Assembly: GCA_016712525.1 (NCBI GenBank)
Contig: JADJQX010000007.1
Span: 620,001 to 684,000, forward strand
Source of the DNA: Myxococcales bacterium
GTDB lineage: Bacteria > Myxococcota_A > Polyangia > Polyangiales > Polyangiaceae
Direction of reading: 5' to 3'
DNA: 64,000 bases
In this document: positions 9,088-18,397 of the stretch, piece after piece
Numbering within the stretch: position 1 is the stretch's first letter
Layout of the letters: each line of letters opens with the position of its first letter
The notes under the pieces: generated by a model
What the model was told of the DNA's origin: nothing
Database searches by the model: none
What the model saw: the letters and a program-made list of their open reading frames with translations, nothing else
Translations under genes and position numbers: made by a program

Positions 9088-9915
9088 GTGAGGTTCCGGC
9101 TGCGGTACTTGCACCACGACGTGGAGCTCGCGGAGGGCGAGTTCGCCGTGGGGCGGAGCGCGACCTGCCAGCTCTCGCTCGACGACCCGCTGGTCTCGCG
9201 GCGGCACGCCGTCTTCCACGTGAGCGAGTCCCACGTGACGATCGAGGATCTCGGCAGCCGAAATGGCGTGATCGTGAACGGCGCGCGCGTCGAGGGGACG
9301 ACGGACCTCGCCGTGGGCGATCGGGTCCTCATCGGCTCGCAGGAGCTTACTTTGCTCGCGACGCGCGAGGGCGGCCCGTCGACCCGATCGCCTGCCACGA
9401 AGAACACGGTCTCGCGCATGACGCCGAGCTCCGGCGTGCAGATGCCTCGCATGGAGGACGCCGAGCCGAGCATGGTGAGGCGGGTCGATCAGTTCAAGCT
9501 GCTCGGCAGCGTGGCCGAAAAAGCGCTCGCGCTCGGCCGGGCCGGGGAGGCCGAGCGGCTGCTCGCGTCGGTCCTCGCCGACGTGATCGAGGCGTCACGC
9601 GCGGGGCGCCCCTTGCCGGTGTCGCTCGTCGATCAAGCCGCCAAGTTCTCCGCGCGGCTCGCGACCTCGACGGGCAAGGGCGGCTGGGCCGACTACGTGA
9701 TCGAGCTCTACGCGGCCCAAAATCGCCCGCCACCGGCCGCGGTCATCGACGAGCTCTACAACGCGATGAACAAGGTCACGGCCGTCGACGTCGCGCGCCT
9801 TCGGGACTTCGTGGTCCAGATTCAGGGGCGCTCGGCGAGCCTTGGGCCTGCGGATCGTTTTCTGCTTCAGCGCCTCGAAGGACTCGAGCGGCGGGCCCGA
9901 TCGCTCCGGGGCTAG
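9088..9915 (+). CDS. FHA-domain protein, paralogue of preceding gene
   Basis: 275 residues, GTG at 9088 preceded by GGAGGG. The FHA domain (about 1-92) has GRS (22-24), SRRH (37-40) and GSRNGVIVNG (56-65), so the phosphopeptide pocket is conserved. A Ser/Thr-rich linker replaces the zinc ribbon of its neighbour; its threonines could be kinase targets. The helical C-terminus matches the neighbour in pattern (ALALGRAGEAERLL against ALAMTRLDDASRIL). The last 140 bp overlap the 3' end of the convergent dciA gene. It lies 216 bp after the first FHA gene, so it probably has its own promoter. Confidence 0.85.
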   Translation: MRFRLRYLHHDVELAEGEFAVGRSATCQLSLDDPLVSRRHAVFHVSESHVTIEDLGSRNGVIVNGARVEGTTDLAVGDRVLIGSQELTLLATREGGPSTRSPATKNTVSRMTPSSGVQMPRMEDAEPSMVRRVDQFKLLGSVAEKALALGRAGEAERLLASVLADVIEASRAGRPLPVSLVDQAAKFSARLATSTGKGGWADYVIELYAAQNRPPPAAVIDELYNAMNKVTAVDVARLRDFVVQIQGRSASLGPADRFLLQRLEGLERRARSLRG

Positions 9916-10399
9916 GGGGCGCTCCAGGATCTTTGCGCGTCTGCCAGGCGAGGTTCGCCTCCGCCGCGCCACGCATCGCCCGGGCGAGCTCGTCGTCGCC
10001 CACCGTGGCGATGAGCGCGGCGAGCCCGTCCGGTAGGGGCGCCGTCTTCGGGACCTTGCGTCGAGCCCGCCGCTCCGGGGGCCGATCGATTTCAATGGAT
10101 CCTACACGGAATCGAAGGCGGATCGCAGGAACGCCGAGCGAGACGAGCCGGCGCAGCACGTCGGTCGAGAGCATGGAGAGCTCGTTCGACCACACGTGCG
10201 TCGCGACCAAGACGAGCAGCTCGCCGTTCTCGAGGCGGAGGGGAACGGTGCGCTCGGCGATGCGCGCGCCCACGGCTCGCACCCACAGCTCGCGCGCGAA
10301 AGGCGGTTTTTGCCGGGCGAATCGCGCCTCGCCCGAGCGATCGAGGATGGTGTCGAGGTTCTCGGGGGCCGAGAGGGAACGCCGCCGGCGCGCGCGCAC
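9776..10399 (-). CDS. dciA: DciA-like (DUF721) helicase-loading protein
   Basis: 207 residues from a GTG at 10399; the frame upstream is antisense-like Arg/Pro sequence, so this start is preferred. Residues 10-95 carry the DUF721/DciA pattern: an ENLDTILDR helix, then WVRAVGARIAERTVPLRLENGELLV in outline, VATHVWSNELSML, and a REL-like helix LRRLVSLG. DciA loads replicative helicase DnaB in bacteria lacking DnaC. The C-terminal 100 residues are a Pro/Arg-rich tail. It begins 2 bp after the stop of the HEAT-repeat gene, so it is in its operon. The 3' end lies antisense to the FHA gene ending at 9915. Confidence 0.75.
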   Translation of the reverse strand: MRARRRRSLSAPENLDTILDRSGEARFARQKPPFARELWVRAVGARIAERTVPLRLENGELLVLVATHVWSNELSMLSTDVLRRLVSLGVPAIRLRFRVGSIEIDRPPERRARRKVPKTAPLPDGLAALIATVGDDELARAMRGAAEANLAWQTRKDPGAPPSPGAIGPAARVLRGAEAENDPQAQGSPSAPESGPRSPEGARRRRP

Positions 10400-10401
10400 G
10401 T

Positions 10402-12951
10402 TCAACGCACGCCCCCTGGCCGCCGTAGCTCGAGCGACCTGCCGCGGGCAGCCGGCTCGACGATCGCGCCCCGACGGTCGGCCACTCCCGCGCGCACGTA
10501 GCCCGCGTCGTAGCGGAGAGCGTAGGGCGCTTCGGGGCGGGCCGCGGTGCTTCCGTCGACGGCGACGTACACGGTGACGGGCCGCTCGCGACCGCGCTCG
10601 GGGGAGGGCTTCGTGGGGCCCTTTTGGGCCTCCCGGCAGCGCGTCGCGACCGACCCCGACGAGTCGTGCGCGGCGCAGCGCTCGAGGAGCTGGCGATCGT
10701 CGGGCGTGGCCGAGCGGGCGAGGATCTCGGCGGCGAGGGCCCGCGCGTCGTCGGAGGCGTCTTCCTTCAAGATGGCGCGTACGCGCCCGAGGTCGGGGCA
10801 CACGGCGGCGTTCTCGACGAGACCCGCGAGCGCGTTCTCGCGCACGGGGCTGCGTGTGTCGTCCAAGAGAGGGCAGAAGAGGGCGGCCACGCGATCCGGG
10901 CGCCCGGCGAAGGCCTTCACCGCGAGGCGACCGAGCGAAGCGACGACGTTCTGCGCGAGATCGGGCTCGGGCGACCCGCTGGCACGGCGGAGCGCGTCGA
11001 CCGCGGCCGGATTGTCGGAGGTTCCGAGCGCCCAGGCCGCTTGGGCTCGCACGGTGGCGTCGGGATCTCCGAGCGCGCGCACGAGGGCGTCGAACGCCGG
11101 CGGGGAGGACGCCGAGCGTTTCGCGAGGGCGGCGACGGCCGTTCGTCGGTCCTCCGCAGGGGTCGGCGGCTTGGTGCGGGAGACGAGGCGCTCGACGGCC
11201 TGGGACAGCGGAGCGCGTGAGAGCACCTCGAGGATGGCGTCGCGTTCGGGCCCGGCCGACAGATCGAGCAGAGCACCGAGACGCACCACGGAGGCCTCGT
11301 CGGCGGCGCGTTCCATGATCCCGGCGAGCGCGTGAAACGCGGCGAACCGGTCCGTCTCGCGCGCCCCCTCCAGGCGCCCGAGGAGGGAGTCACGTGTGCG
11401 GGGACCTCCCACATTTCCGAGGGTCAAAGCGGCGTGGAAGCGGACGTCGCGGGCCTTGTCGTCGAGCGCTTCCGACACGATCTCTTCGACGGTCTTCGTG
11501 CTCCCGGTCGGCTTCTCCGAGGCGGCGCGTTGGCCGATCGCACCGATCGCGTCGAGCGCTCCGATGCGAAGCGCGGCGTCCTTGCTGGAGAGGAGCGAGC
11601 CGAGGACCGAGGCGGCGCGCGGGGCTCCCGTACGACCGAGCAGCTCGACGAGCGCGATGCGCTCGGGTGGCGTGAGGCGCGCCTCGCGGAGGGCGGCTGC
11701 CAGCGGCTCTACGGCTCGGCCGTCAGGGCGCTCGGGGTCGAGGAGGATCGAAGCCGTGCGCAGCGCCTCGGCACGCGCGAGAGGGCTCTCGTCGGCGACG
11801 AACTCGAGCACGACGGCGATCGAGCGGTCCGTCCCGGCGCCGGAGAGCGCTCGCAGCGCCGCAGCGAGCGGGACCGTGCCTCGTCGAAGCGCCGTGACGA
11901 TGTCGCCCTCGGCACCTTTGGCGCCGAGGAGCCCGAGCACGACGGCGGCGCTCGTGGCAGCCCCCGCGCTCGGTGCGCGGTCGAGCAGCGGCCGCAGCGA
12001 CGGTTCGACGCGCGGTCCGACCGCGACCAGGGCGTCGCGCACGGCCGTGCGCTCGAGGGAGGTCGAGGCGTCGTCGCCCGTGCCGAGCTTCGCGACGAGC
12101 GCGCCGATCGCGGCCGGGGTGCCGATGCGCCCGAGCGCGGCGAACGCCCCCTGTCTCACGGGGCCCGAGCGATCTCCGAGGAGCGAGGCGATCGCGTCGA
12201 CGGCCCCGTCGCCCTTGAGCCCTCCGAGGGCCGCGAGCGCCTCGATGCGGACCTCTTGGTTCGCGTCACGGAGGGCGACCACGAGCGCTTGGACGGCCCG
12301 TGCATCGCCGAGGCCACCGAGGGCGCGCGCGACGGCCTGCCGCACCTCGGGGACCGAGTCTTGGATCTTTCCGACGAGGGGCACCACGGCACGCGCATCG
12401 CCGAGTCGCGCGAGGGACCGTGCGACCTGCGCTCGGACCGGAGGGCTCGGGTCGTCCAGCTTTCCGAGCAGCGGAGCCACCGCCTCGGCGCTCGCGGAGG
12501 CGCCGAGGGCGTCGGCCGCGGCCGCGCGCACTTGGGGGTCGGCGTCGCCGAGCGCACGACCGAGCTGCGGGATCGCCTTCGCCGACGGCGAGATCTTGAT
12601 CATCTCGCACGCCGAAAGGCGCAGGCGTGCCTCGCGTTCGCCGAGCCACGGGAGCATGGCCTCCGCCGCCGCCGCGAGGCGCAGCGTCATGGCTGCCTGG
12701 GCCGCCGCGAGCCGCACGTCGAGGTCCGGATCCTCGAGGGTGCGCAGCACGAGCGGCGTGGCTCGCTCGCGCCCGAGGCTCGGGAGATCGCGCGCTGCGG
12801 CTCGCCGCGTCGACGGATCTTGCGCCTTGAGCTGGCGTTCGACCCGCTCGGGCACGTCGGGCCACACGAGGGCGTGGGCCGGTGCCGCGAGCGAGACGAG
12901 AGCGGCCGCCACGGAGGCTCGACCGACGAGACGAAGCAGGTCTTTCCTCAC
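10402..12951 (-). CDS. Secreted HEAT-repeat protein
   Basis: 849 residues, GTG start at 12951. A signal peptide (about 1-27, ending PAHA) predicts export. From residue 34 to about 790 the protein is built of roughly 31-residue HEAT/PBS-type repeats with a recurring pattern of paired helices (VRAAAADALG, VRQAVARALGGLGD, VRIEALAALGGL). Such alpha-solenoids are protein-binding scaffolds. The final 60 residues look like a beta segment (VTVYVAVDG) outside the repeats. It starts 52 bp after the vWA-type gene stop and runs into dciA, so these may form one transcript. Confidence 0.85.
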   Translation of the reverse strand: MRKDLLRLVGRASVAAALVSLAAPAHALVWPDVPERVERQLKAQDPSTRRAAARDLPSLGRERATPLVLRTLEDPDLDVRLAAAQAAMTLRLAAAAEAMLPWLGEREARLRLSACEMIKISPSAKAIPQLGRALGDADPQVRAAAADALGASASAEAVAPLLGKLDDPSPPVRAQVARSLARLGDARAVVPLVGKIQDSVPEVRQAVARALGGLGDARAVQALVVALRDANQEVRIEALAALGGLKGDGAVDAIASLLGDRSGPVRQGAFAALGRIGTPAAIGALVAKLGTGDDASTSLERTAVRDALVAVGPRVEPSLRPLLDRAPSAGAATSAAVVLGLLGAKGAEGDIVTALRRGTVPLAAALRALSGAGTDRSIAVVLEFVADESPLARAEALRTASILLDPERPDGRAVEPLAAALREARLTPPERIALVELLGRTGAPRAASVLGSLLSSKDAALRIGALDAIGAIGQRAASEKPTGSTKTVEEIVSEALDDKARDVRFHAALTLGNVGGPRTRDSLLGRLEGARETDRFAAFHALAGIMERAADEASVVRLGALLDLSAGPERDAILEVLSRAPLSQAVERLVSRTKPPTPAEDRRTAVAALAKRSASSPPAFDALVRALGDPDATVRAQAAWALGTSDNPAAVDALRRASGSPEPDLAQNVVASLGRLAVKAFAGRPDRVAALFCPLLDDTRSPVRENALAGLVENAAVCPDLGRVRAILKEDASDDARALAAEILARSATPDDRQLLERCAAHDSSGSVATRCREAQKGPTKPSPERGRERPVTVYVAVDGSTAARPEAPYALRYDAGYVRAGVADRRGAIVEPAARGRSLELRRPGGVR

Positions 12952-13003
12952 GTCTCCACGATACCGTCGTGGCCGCCTTCTCCCAAGCCTTCTCGGGGCT
13001 CGA

Positions 13004-15205
13004 TCAAAGGAGGCCGCTCCGCCTCCGCGCGAAGAGGCTGGCGCCGAGCGTGGCGGCGGCGACGAGCGAGAGGAGCCACGCGGGGGCGATGGGCGTCACG
13101 TGCCGCTCGGAGGCGACGACCGTGGGCTTGGGGAGCGGCAGCTCGATCGGGCCATCTCCATGAAAATACGAGCCTTTCGATGCCTTCGCCAGACGCTCGA
13201 GGCGCGCCGGATCGGGGCGCGAGTCCGCCCACTCTTCGCCGCCGACCTCGCAGGCGAAGTCCCGACGGGTGGCCGGACCGCCCGCGATGCGCGCCCGCGC
13301 CGTGTAGCCCCCCGGCGCGAGGGCAGGGAGGGCGACGTCGACCGTGCGAGAAGGGCCATCGGGTCTCGCGGTGACGACGATCGGCTTCTCTTCGGTGCCG
13401 AGCTTGACGATCTCGACCTTCGTCTCACCTCCGGCCACGTGGGGCGCGTGGACACGCAGCTTCCCCGGCCGCCCGGCCACACACGCCCCGACGAGCTCGA
13501 GCTGCGCCGGCTCGTACCTCGGGTCGCGCATGAGCCACCCGAGCAGGCCGTCCCAGAGGGCTCCGTAGCCCCGCCCGCTCGTGCGAGCGCCGAGCTCCGA
13601 GAATTGGAGCTGCCAGGCGCCGTCGAGCCCGAGCGCGATCGAGCGACCGTTGCCTGGCTCTCCGAGGGCGAGGAGCGGCATCGGGGCGCCGCGGGAGGTC
13701 GTGCGACCCGGGTGCACCCAGAGGGCGGTCGAGCCAGGGCGCAGGTCGCCGAGGACGTTCGCTCCCGGCATCTCCGGGAGCTCTTCGCCGAGGAGCGCGC
13801 GGAGCGGGCCGAGGAGGGGCGCCTTCCGACCCTCGTCCGAATAGGCTGGGACCACGCGCGCCTGGTCGGCCATGGTCGCCCCGCGGCCACCGTCGAGCAC
13901 GACCGGGAGCACTTCGGCGAGCGGCGTGTCCGCGTACCCACCCGCGACGAAGGAGTTCGGCCCGCCGACCATGACGAGGCCTCCGCCCGCCCTCACGTAC
14001 TTCGCGAGCGCGGGCAGGTGTTTCTCCATCCCGTAGGGCTGTGCGTCGAAGTCTTGGAGGACGACGGCGTCGAACGAGGGGAGGTGCTCCGAGAAGAGCT
14101 CGTCGACGGGGAAGGGGATGAGCGCGAGCTCGTCGTTCGCGGCTTGGGGGTTGTCGGTCGGCGTGCGCAAGATGAAGAATGCGACGAGGTCGACGGAGGC
14201 GTCGCCCTTCAACCATTGGCGTAGCGCTCGGACGTCGTTCGTCGGGCGGCCGGCCACGTGGAGTACACGAATGCGCTCTCGAGCCACGTGGAACGTCAGG
14301 AAACGTTTGTCATTTTCGGGGATCTCGTCGCCCTCGGGGGACTGGATCGCGACCTCGAGCACGCGTGGGCCCGCGCGCTCGAACGTGACGGTCAGGTCGA
14401 GCTTCGCCTTCCCGTCGCGGATCGTGGCGATCCCCGAGCCGAGCACGGCCGGGGGGCCTTCCTCGCGGAGCTCACGCGCGACCACCGTGAGCTCGCCGCA
14501 CGAGATCCCGCCGTCGCACCCCACCTCGACCGAGAGGGGCAGCGGGACGTGCGCGACGGCACCGGCGGCCGACACCCGGCGGATGCTCGCGTCCTTCGGG
14601 ACGCGCGTGGTGGTCGACACGGTGTGGACCTTCGTCCCCGGGAAGAGCCCGGCGAGCGACTCGTCGCTGCTCTCCTCGGGCGGATCGTCGAGGCGCCCGT
14701 CGGACACGACGACGAGGGCGTCGGGGCGCTCCTCGGCCGACTCGCCGAGAAATGCCGCGGCCTTGCGCAGGTCGGAGTGGGCGTCGAGGGGCTCGGTCCC
14801 TGCCGACGTGGGGCGAGGCTTCTCGGCGCCGAACCCGAGGACCGTGATGCGGGCTTGCGGGGCGCCAGCGCGGAGGCTCTCGAGCGCGCGGTCGCGGAGG
14901 GTCGCGCGTGTGCCCGCCCCGTCCCGGAGGGCGAGCGAGCGAGACTCGTCGGCGAGCACGACGATGCGCGGCCCGACGGAGCTCTCGCTCGACGACACCC
15001 GGACGGGGCGAAGCACGGCGAGGAGGAGCGCGAGCTGCGCGAGCGCGGAGAGCGCCGCGACCAGTCCGCGCCGGGACCGCTCGCTTCGGCGGAGCTCCAC
15101 GGCCAAGAACACGAGCGACGCGAGCGCGAGCCCGATCGCCACCGGAGGCGCCCACGCTGGGAGATCCTGGGCGAAGCCCACTCGCGTGACGGTGGTGCCG
15201 CTCAC
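13004..15205 (-). CDS. vWA / glutamine-amidotransferase-fold membrane protein
   Basis: 733 residues, GTG start overlapping the stop of the DUF4159 gene (GTGA). Two N-terminal transmembrane helices (about 18-36 and 48-66) are followed by a von Willebrand A-like domain whose MIDAS motif DESRS (86-90) matches DxSxS. A class-I amidotransferase-like fold follows near residues 300-440 (AGGGLVMVGGP), without a catalytic Cys that I can see. The last helix (about 705-725) before the basic tail RRRSG is a third membrane span. This architecture is known from large BatA-like proteins next to MoxR/DUF58 genes. Neither partner is here, but DUF4159 is. Function is unknown; an envelope assembly or stress role is plausible. 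Confidence 0.75.
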   Translation of the reverse strand: MSGTTVTRVGFAQDLPAWAPPVAIGLALASLVFLAVELRRSERSRRGLVAALSALAQLALLLAVLRPVRVSSSESSVGPRIVVLADESRSLALRDGAGTRATLRDRALESLRAGAPQARITVLGFGAEKPRPTSAGTEPLDAHSDLRKAAAFLGESAEERPDALVVVSDGRLDDPPEESSDESLAGLFPGTKVHTVSTTTRVPKDASIRRVSAAGAVAHVPLPLSVEVGCDGGISCGELTVVARELREEGPPAVLGSGIATIRDGKAKLDLTVTFERAGPRVLEVAIQSPEGDEIPENDKRFLTFHVARERIRVLHVAGRPTNDVRALRQWLKGDASVDLVAFFILRTPTDNPQAANDELALIPFPVDELFSEHLPSFDAVVLQDFDAQPYGMEKHLPALAKYVRAGGGLVMVGGPNSFVAGGYADTPLAEVLPVVLDGGRGATMADQARVVPAYSDEGRKAPLLGPLRALLGEELPEMPGANVLGDLRPGSTALWVHPGRTTSRGAPMPLLALGEPGNGRSIALGLDGAWQLQFSELGARTSGRGYGALWDGLLGWLMRDPRYEPAQLELVGACVAGRPGKLRVHAPHVAGGETKVEIVKLGTEEKPIVVTARPDGPSRTVDVALPALAPGGYTARARIAGGPATRRDFACEVGGEEWADSRPDPARLERLAKASKGSYFHGDGPIELPLPKPTVVASERHVTPIAPAWLLSLVAAATLGASLFARRRSGLL

Positions 15206-15981
15206 GGCGGGCCCACGATCGCGCGGCGTCTCATGAGGAACGCCGCGTGGACCTGATCGTCTTTGTAGTTGGAGCAGAGCACGTACATCGCGACGTTCAC
15301 CGCGAGCCGGATCGCGTGCTCGCGCTGCACGTCGCCGTCGGGCAGGACCGGGTGCTCCCAGGCTCCGGTGGCGCCGCGTGCGAGCGCTCCGCCGAGGTCG
15401 TGCGACGAGAAGATGACCTGCGCCTGGCCACCGCGCACGATGGCATCGAGGGTCTTCGGGCCGAGCACGCGGCCCTCCGCGCGGCGAAGCAGGTAGAACG
15501 AGCGGAAGACGACGTGCTCGGGGCCTATCGGGATGGGAGAGGCGTCCGGCAGCACCCGCGCGATTTCTCGCCGCGCGGACTGCCCGAACTCACTCGGCGC
15601 GCCCGCCGCGGACGCGCCCGCGTCGTCCACGAGGAGCACCCCACCCAACGCGAAGTAGCGCCTGAGCCCTGCGATCTCGGCCGCGGTGAGCGGCTCGACG
15701 GCCGTCTCCCCGCTCCATGTGGCGAAAGGTGCGCTCGTCAGGGAGCGATCGTCGGCGCGGACGAGCGTCGGCGCGGATTTGGCGGGGGCCGACGTGCGCT
15801 GCACGAGCTCCCACGACCACCGCGCCGGAGCCGAAGGGCGCGCCGCTCCCTTGACGCCACCGGCGAGCAGGACCCGCGGGTCGAACGCGCCCGTGTCGCC
15901 GAAGCCACGCGCCGGCTTCGGGATCGCCGCGACGAGGCCCGCGACCACCGCCAATGCCAGAACCGGGAGCGCCCGCGCCAT
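15202..15981 (-). CDS. DUF4159-domain exported protein
   Basis: 259 residues, ATG at 15981. The N-terminal hydrophobic stretch (LPVLALAVVAGLVAA) is a signal peptide or anchor. The DUF4159 pattern is visible: a region predicting WSWELVQRTSAPAKSAPTL in outline, LRRYFALGGVLLVDD (about 107-121) and a closing HAIRLAVNVAMYVLCSNYKDDQVH segment. DUF4159 proteins are usually encoded next to the vWA/amidotransferase-fold proteins, as here, where the genes overlap by 4 bp. The fold is amidotransferase-like without obvious catalytic residues. I infer that the two products act together at the membrane. Confidence 0.75.
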   Translation of the reverse strand: MARALPVLALAVVAGLVAAIPKPARGFGDTGAFDPRVLLAGGVKGAARPSAPARWSWELVQRTSAPAKSAPTLVRADDRSLTSAPFATWSGETAVEPLTAAEIAGLRRYFALGGVLLVDDAGASAAGAPSEFGQSARREIARVLPDASPIPIGPEHVVFRSFYLLRRAEGRVLGPKTLDAIVRGGQAQVIFSSHDLGGALARGATGAWEHPVLPDGDVQREHAIRLAVNVAMYVLCSNYKDDQVHAAFLMRRRAIVGPP

Positions 15982-16038
15982 TCCGCCTTCTTACCAGGCC
16001 TTCGGCCCGACCGCGAAGGGCGACGATCGCGGCTCGGC

Positions 16039-16659
16039 TCAGTCGAAGTCGTCGACGCGCCAGATCCCGGCCTCGCGGCGCAGGCGCACGTGGTGGCCTC
16101 CGGGGACGAGGACGGTGGCGGCGTCGCCGTTCGCGCGCACCTCGAGGGTCTCGGGGTGCTCGAGGCCGAGGACGAGCGAGCGCAGATCGTTCTCGATCGC
16201 GGCCCGCGTGCTCGGCGAGAGCACCCTCATGAGGCCCGCGTAGCTCCGGCGGGCGAGCACCTGGCGGAGGGCCCCGAGCGCCTGCTCGGGGGTGCGAGCG
16301 CCACCGGGCAGCGCGCCGCTCGCCGTGATCCGGAACGAGCCGCCGCGCAGATCGAGGGTGGCCTCTTCGCCGTCCTCGAACCGGAGCCGCGCGACCGCCT
16401 CTACCCGGACGTCGCTCGAGCCGAGGACCTTGCTGCGCTCGGCCAGCTCCGCGCGTTGTTCGGCGGCCGTACGTCGCACGTCGTCGCGGGTCTTTTCGTG
16501 CCGGCCCGACTCGGTCAGCATCGCGTAGAGGGCGTCGCCGTCGCCCTTTTCGGCCGCCCGCCGGTACTCGTCGACCGCACCTTTCGGGTCGGGGACGGAG
16601 GGGCCGCACGCGGCGAGCGCGGTCGACGCGAGCACGATCGTGGCCAGGAAACGCGCCAT
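16039..16659 (-). CDS. Lipoprotein with two repeats, NTF2-like
   Basis: 206 residues, ATG at 16659. The signal peptide ends LAAC. The mature protein opens DPKGAVDEYRRAAEKGDGDALYAMLT, a helix pattern typical of NTF2/SnoaL-like lipoproteins, and a similar helix appears again later (TPEQALGALRQVLARRSYAGLMRVL). It ends in a beta hairpin VRLRREAGIWRVDDFD. No catalytic residues are evident. It lies 48 bp downstream of the exopolyphosphatase gene and 57 bp upstream of the DUF4159 gene, on the same strand. Confidence 0.6.
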   Translation of the reverse strand: MARFLATIVLASTALAACGPSVPDPKGAVDEYRRAAEKGDGDALYAMLTESGRHEKTRDDVRRTAAEQRAELAERSKVLGSSDVRVEAVARLRFEDGEEATLDLRGGSFRITASGALPGGARTPEQALGALRQVLARRSYAGLMRVLSPSTRAAIENDLRSLVLGLEHPETLEVRANGDAATVLVPGGHHVRLRREAGIWRVDDFD

Positions 16660-16707
16660 CGGGGCGAGGCTACCAAAGATGCGCCGAGGGCGAGCCGTTT
16701 TCGTAGG

Positions 16708-18312
16708 TCACTTCGCTCGGGTCGCGCCCTCTCCGCCGGCGAGCGACAGGTCGAGGCCGAGGTCGTCGCGGAGGAGGTCGCCCTTCTGTTTCACCGTGAA
16801 CTCCTCGAGGCTGCGATCGCCCTCGCCCGTCAGGTGGAGGACCATGCGCCTGCGGGTCTCGTCCACCTCGGCGCGCACGGTGCGGATCTTCCCGAGGTGC
16901 TCGCGATCGAGCGCGTCGGCGATGCGGAGGATGCCCGCGAGGGTCCGGACGCGGGCGCGGCCGTCCTTGTCGAGGTCGCGGAAGTTCGGGTGGTTCGGGT
17001 CGGGGAGGCTCTTTCGGTGGTACCGCGCGACGTTGGCCACGATGGCCCGTTCGTCGGGAGAAAATCCCATGATATCCGAGTGTTGGATGATGTAGTAGCT
17101 GTGTTTGTGGTGCCCGTCGTAGCGCACGAAGTCGCCGATGTCGTGGAGCGTGGCGGCGGCGCGGAGGACGAGGCGGTCTCTCGCGGTGAGGCCGTGGATG
17201 GCCCACAGGTCGTCGAAGAGCTGGCTCGCGAACCTGTCGACCGTGAGCGCGTGAGGCTCGTCGAACTCGTATTTTCGCCCGAGGCGGACGCAGCTCGCGA
17301 GCACCCCGGTCGCCTCGGCCTCTTCGTCCCAGATGTCGAAGTACTTGTCGGCCAGCTCGATGAGGATGCCCTCTTTGAGGCCCACGCCCGGCGACACGAT
17401 CGCTCCCTGGTAGAAGAGCTCCGCGATACGTAGGAAGATCGCGATCGCGGGGACGATGGTGTCGGCGCGATCGGGGCGGAGGGAGAACTGTTTCTGGCGC
17501 TCCGCGGCGGTCATCCCGAAGAGGCGCGCCCGGAGCTTCTGCGCGAGCTGCGTGTCGATCGCCTTCGGGAACCCGAGGTGCCCGCCCTTCACGGGGCAGA
17601 GCTCGGCGAGGGTCTCGACGTTTCCGCCCGTGCCCACCACGATGTCGAACGAGGCCTTTCGGAGGTGCGGGATGGCCTCGGCGAGCGCGCGGTCGATCCC
17701 CTCTTCGAGGAGCATCGCGCGCGCGTCGTCGACGGTCTGCGCGTCCTTCAAGTAGGTCTCGAGCATGCGCACGGTGCCGAGGGGCAGCGACATAGCGAAC
17801 GTGGCTTGCCCGCGATCGAGCACCGTGAGCTCGGTCGAGCCGCCACCCACGTCCACGAGGAGCGCGCGGCGTTCTTCGAGCGCGAGCCTTCGCACGACGG
17901 CGAGCTGGATGAGCCGAGCCTCCTCGACGCCCTCGATGACCTCGAGCTCGATGCCCGCCTCGCGCCTCGCGCGCTCGACCAGGGTGGCGCCGTTCCGAGC
18001 CTCGCGTACCGCGCTCGTGGCCGTCGCCCGGTACGCGTCGACCGCGTGCTCGTTCATCGCCGTGCGGAAGTCGCGGAGGGCCGCACACGCTTGGCCGATC
18101 GTCCCCGACGCGAGCTTGCCCGTGACGAACACTTCGGACCCGAGGCGGACCGGCACACGAAGGTTTGCAACCTCTCGAAAGTTAACGTCCTTTTCGATTT
18201 TTCCCCCGGCGGCGAGCGGGGCCTGCGCGCTCGCAGGTGGGGCGCCGTTCGACTCGACGATGCGGAGCCGGAGCGCGTTCGATCCGAGGTCGAGAGCGGC
18301 GAAGCGTGCCAT
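16708..18312 (-). CDS. ppx: Exopolyphosphatase / guanosine pentaphosphatase (Ppx/GppA) with HD domain
   Basis: 534 residues, ATG at 18312. The N-terminal ASKHA fold starts ALDLGSNALRLRI (5-17) and has the second phosphate loop LLVDVGGGSTEL (about 169-180). From about residue 330 there is an HD-type domain with HDIGDFVRYDGHHKH and later IADALDREH. Enzymes of this class release phosphate from inorganic polyphosphate and can convert pppGpp to ppGpp in the cytosol. A RelA/SpoT-domain gene elsewhere in this window (44712) makes the alarmone link worth noting. It is divergent from the small membrane-protein gene across 85 bp. Confidence 0.9.
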   Translation of the reverse strand: MARFAALDLGSNALRLRIVESNGAPPASAQAPLAAGGKIEKDVNFREVANLRVPVRLGSEVFVTGKLASGTIGQACAALRDFRTAMNEHAVDAYRATATSAVREARNGATLVERARREAGIELEVIEGVEEARLIQLAVVRRLALEERRALLVDVGGGSTELTVLDRGQATFAMSLPLGTVRMLETYLKDAQTVDDARAMLLEEGIDRALAEAIPHLRKASFDIVVGTGGNVETLAELCPVKGGHLGFPKAIDTQLAQKLRARLFGMTAAERQKQFSLRPDRADTIVPAIAIFLRIAELFYQGAIVSPGVGLKEGILIELADKYFDIWDEEAEATGVLASCVRLGRKYEFDEPHALTVDRFASQLFDDLWAIHGLTARDRLVLRAAATLHDIGDFVRYDGHHKHSYYIIQHSDIMGFSPDERAIVANVARYHRKSLPDPNHPNFRDLDKDGRARVRTLAGILRIADALDREHLGKIRTVRAEVDETRRRMVLHLTGEGDRSLEEFTVKQKGDLLRDDLGLDLSLAGGEGATRAK

Positions 18313-18397
18313 GAATCTTAGAGCGGGGCTTTACCAAAGCCGTAGGATGGAGCGCCACCGTTACGTTCTCCTCGTTCTGTCGTTTCCTGGAGGTCAC

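Noticed and set aside
11396..14224. Long plus-strand frame across the HEAT-repeat gene and its neighbour
   Set aside because: Ser/Arg/Ala-rich shadow of two convincing minus-strand genes; no ribosome site or domain.
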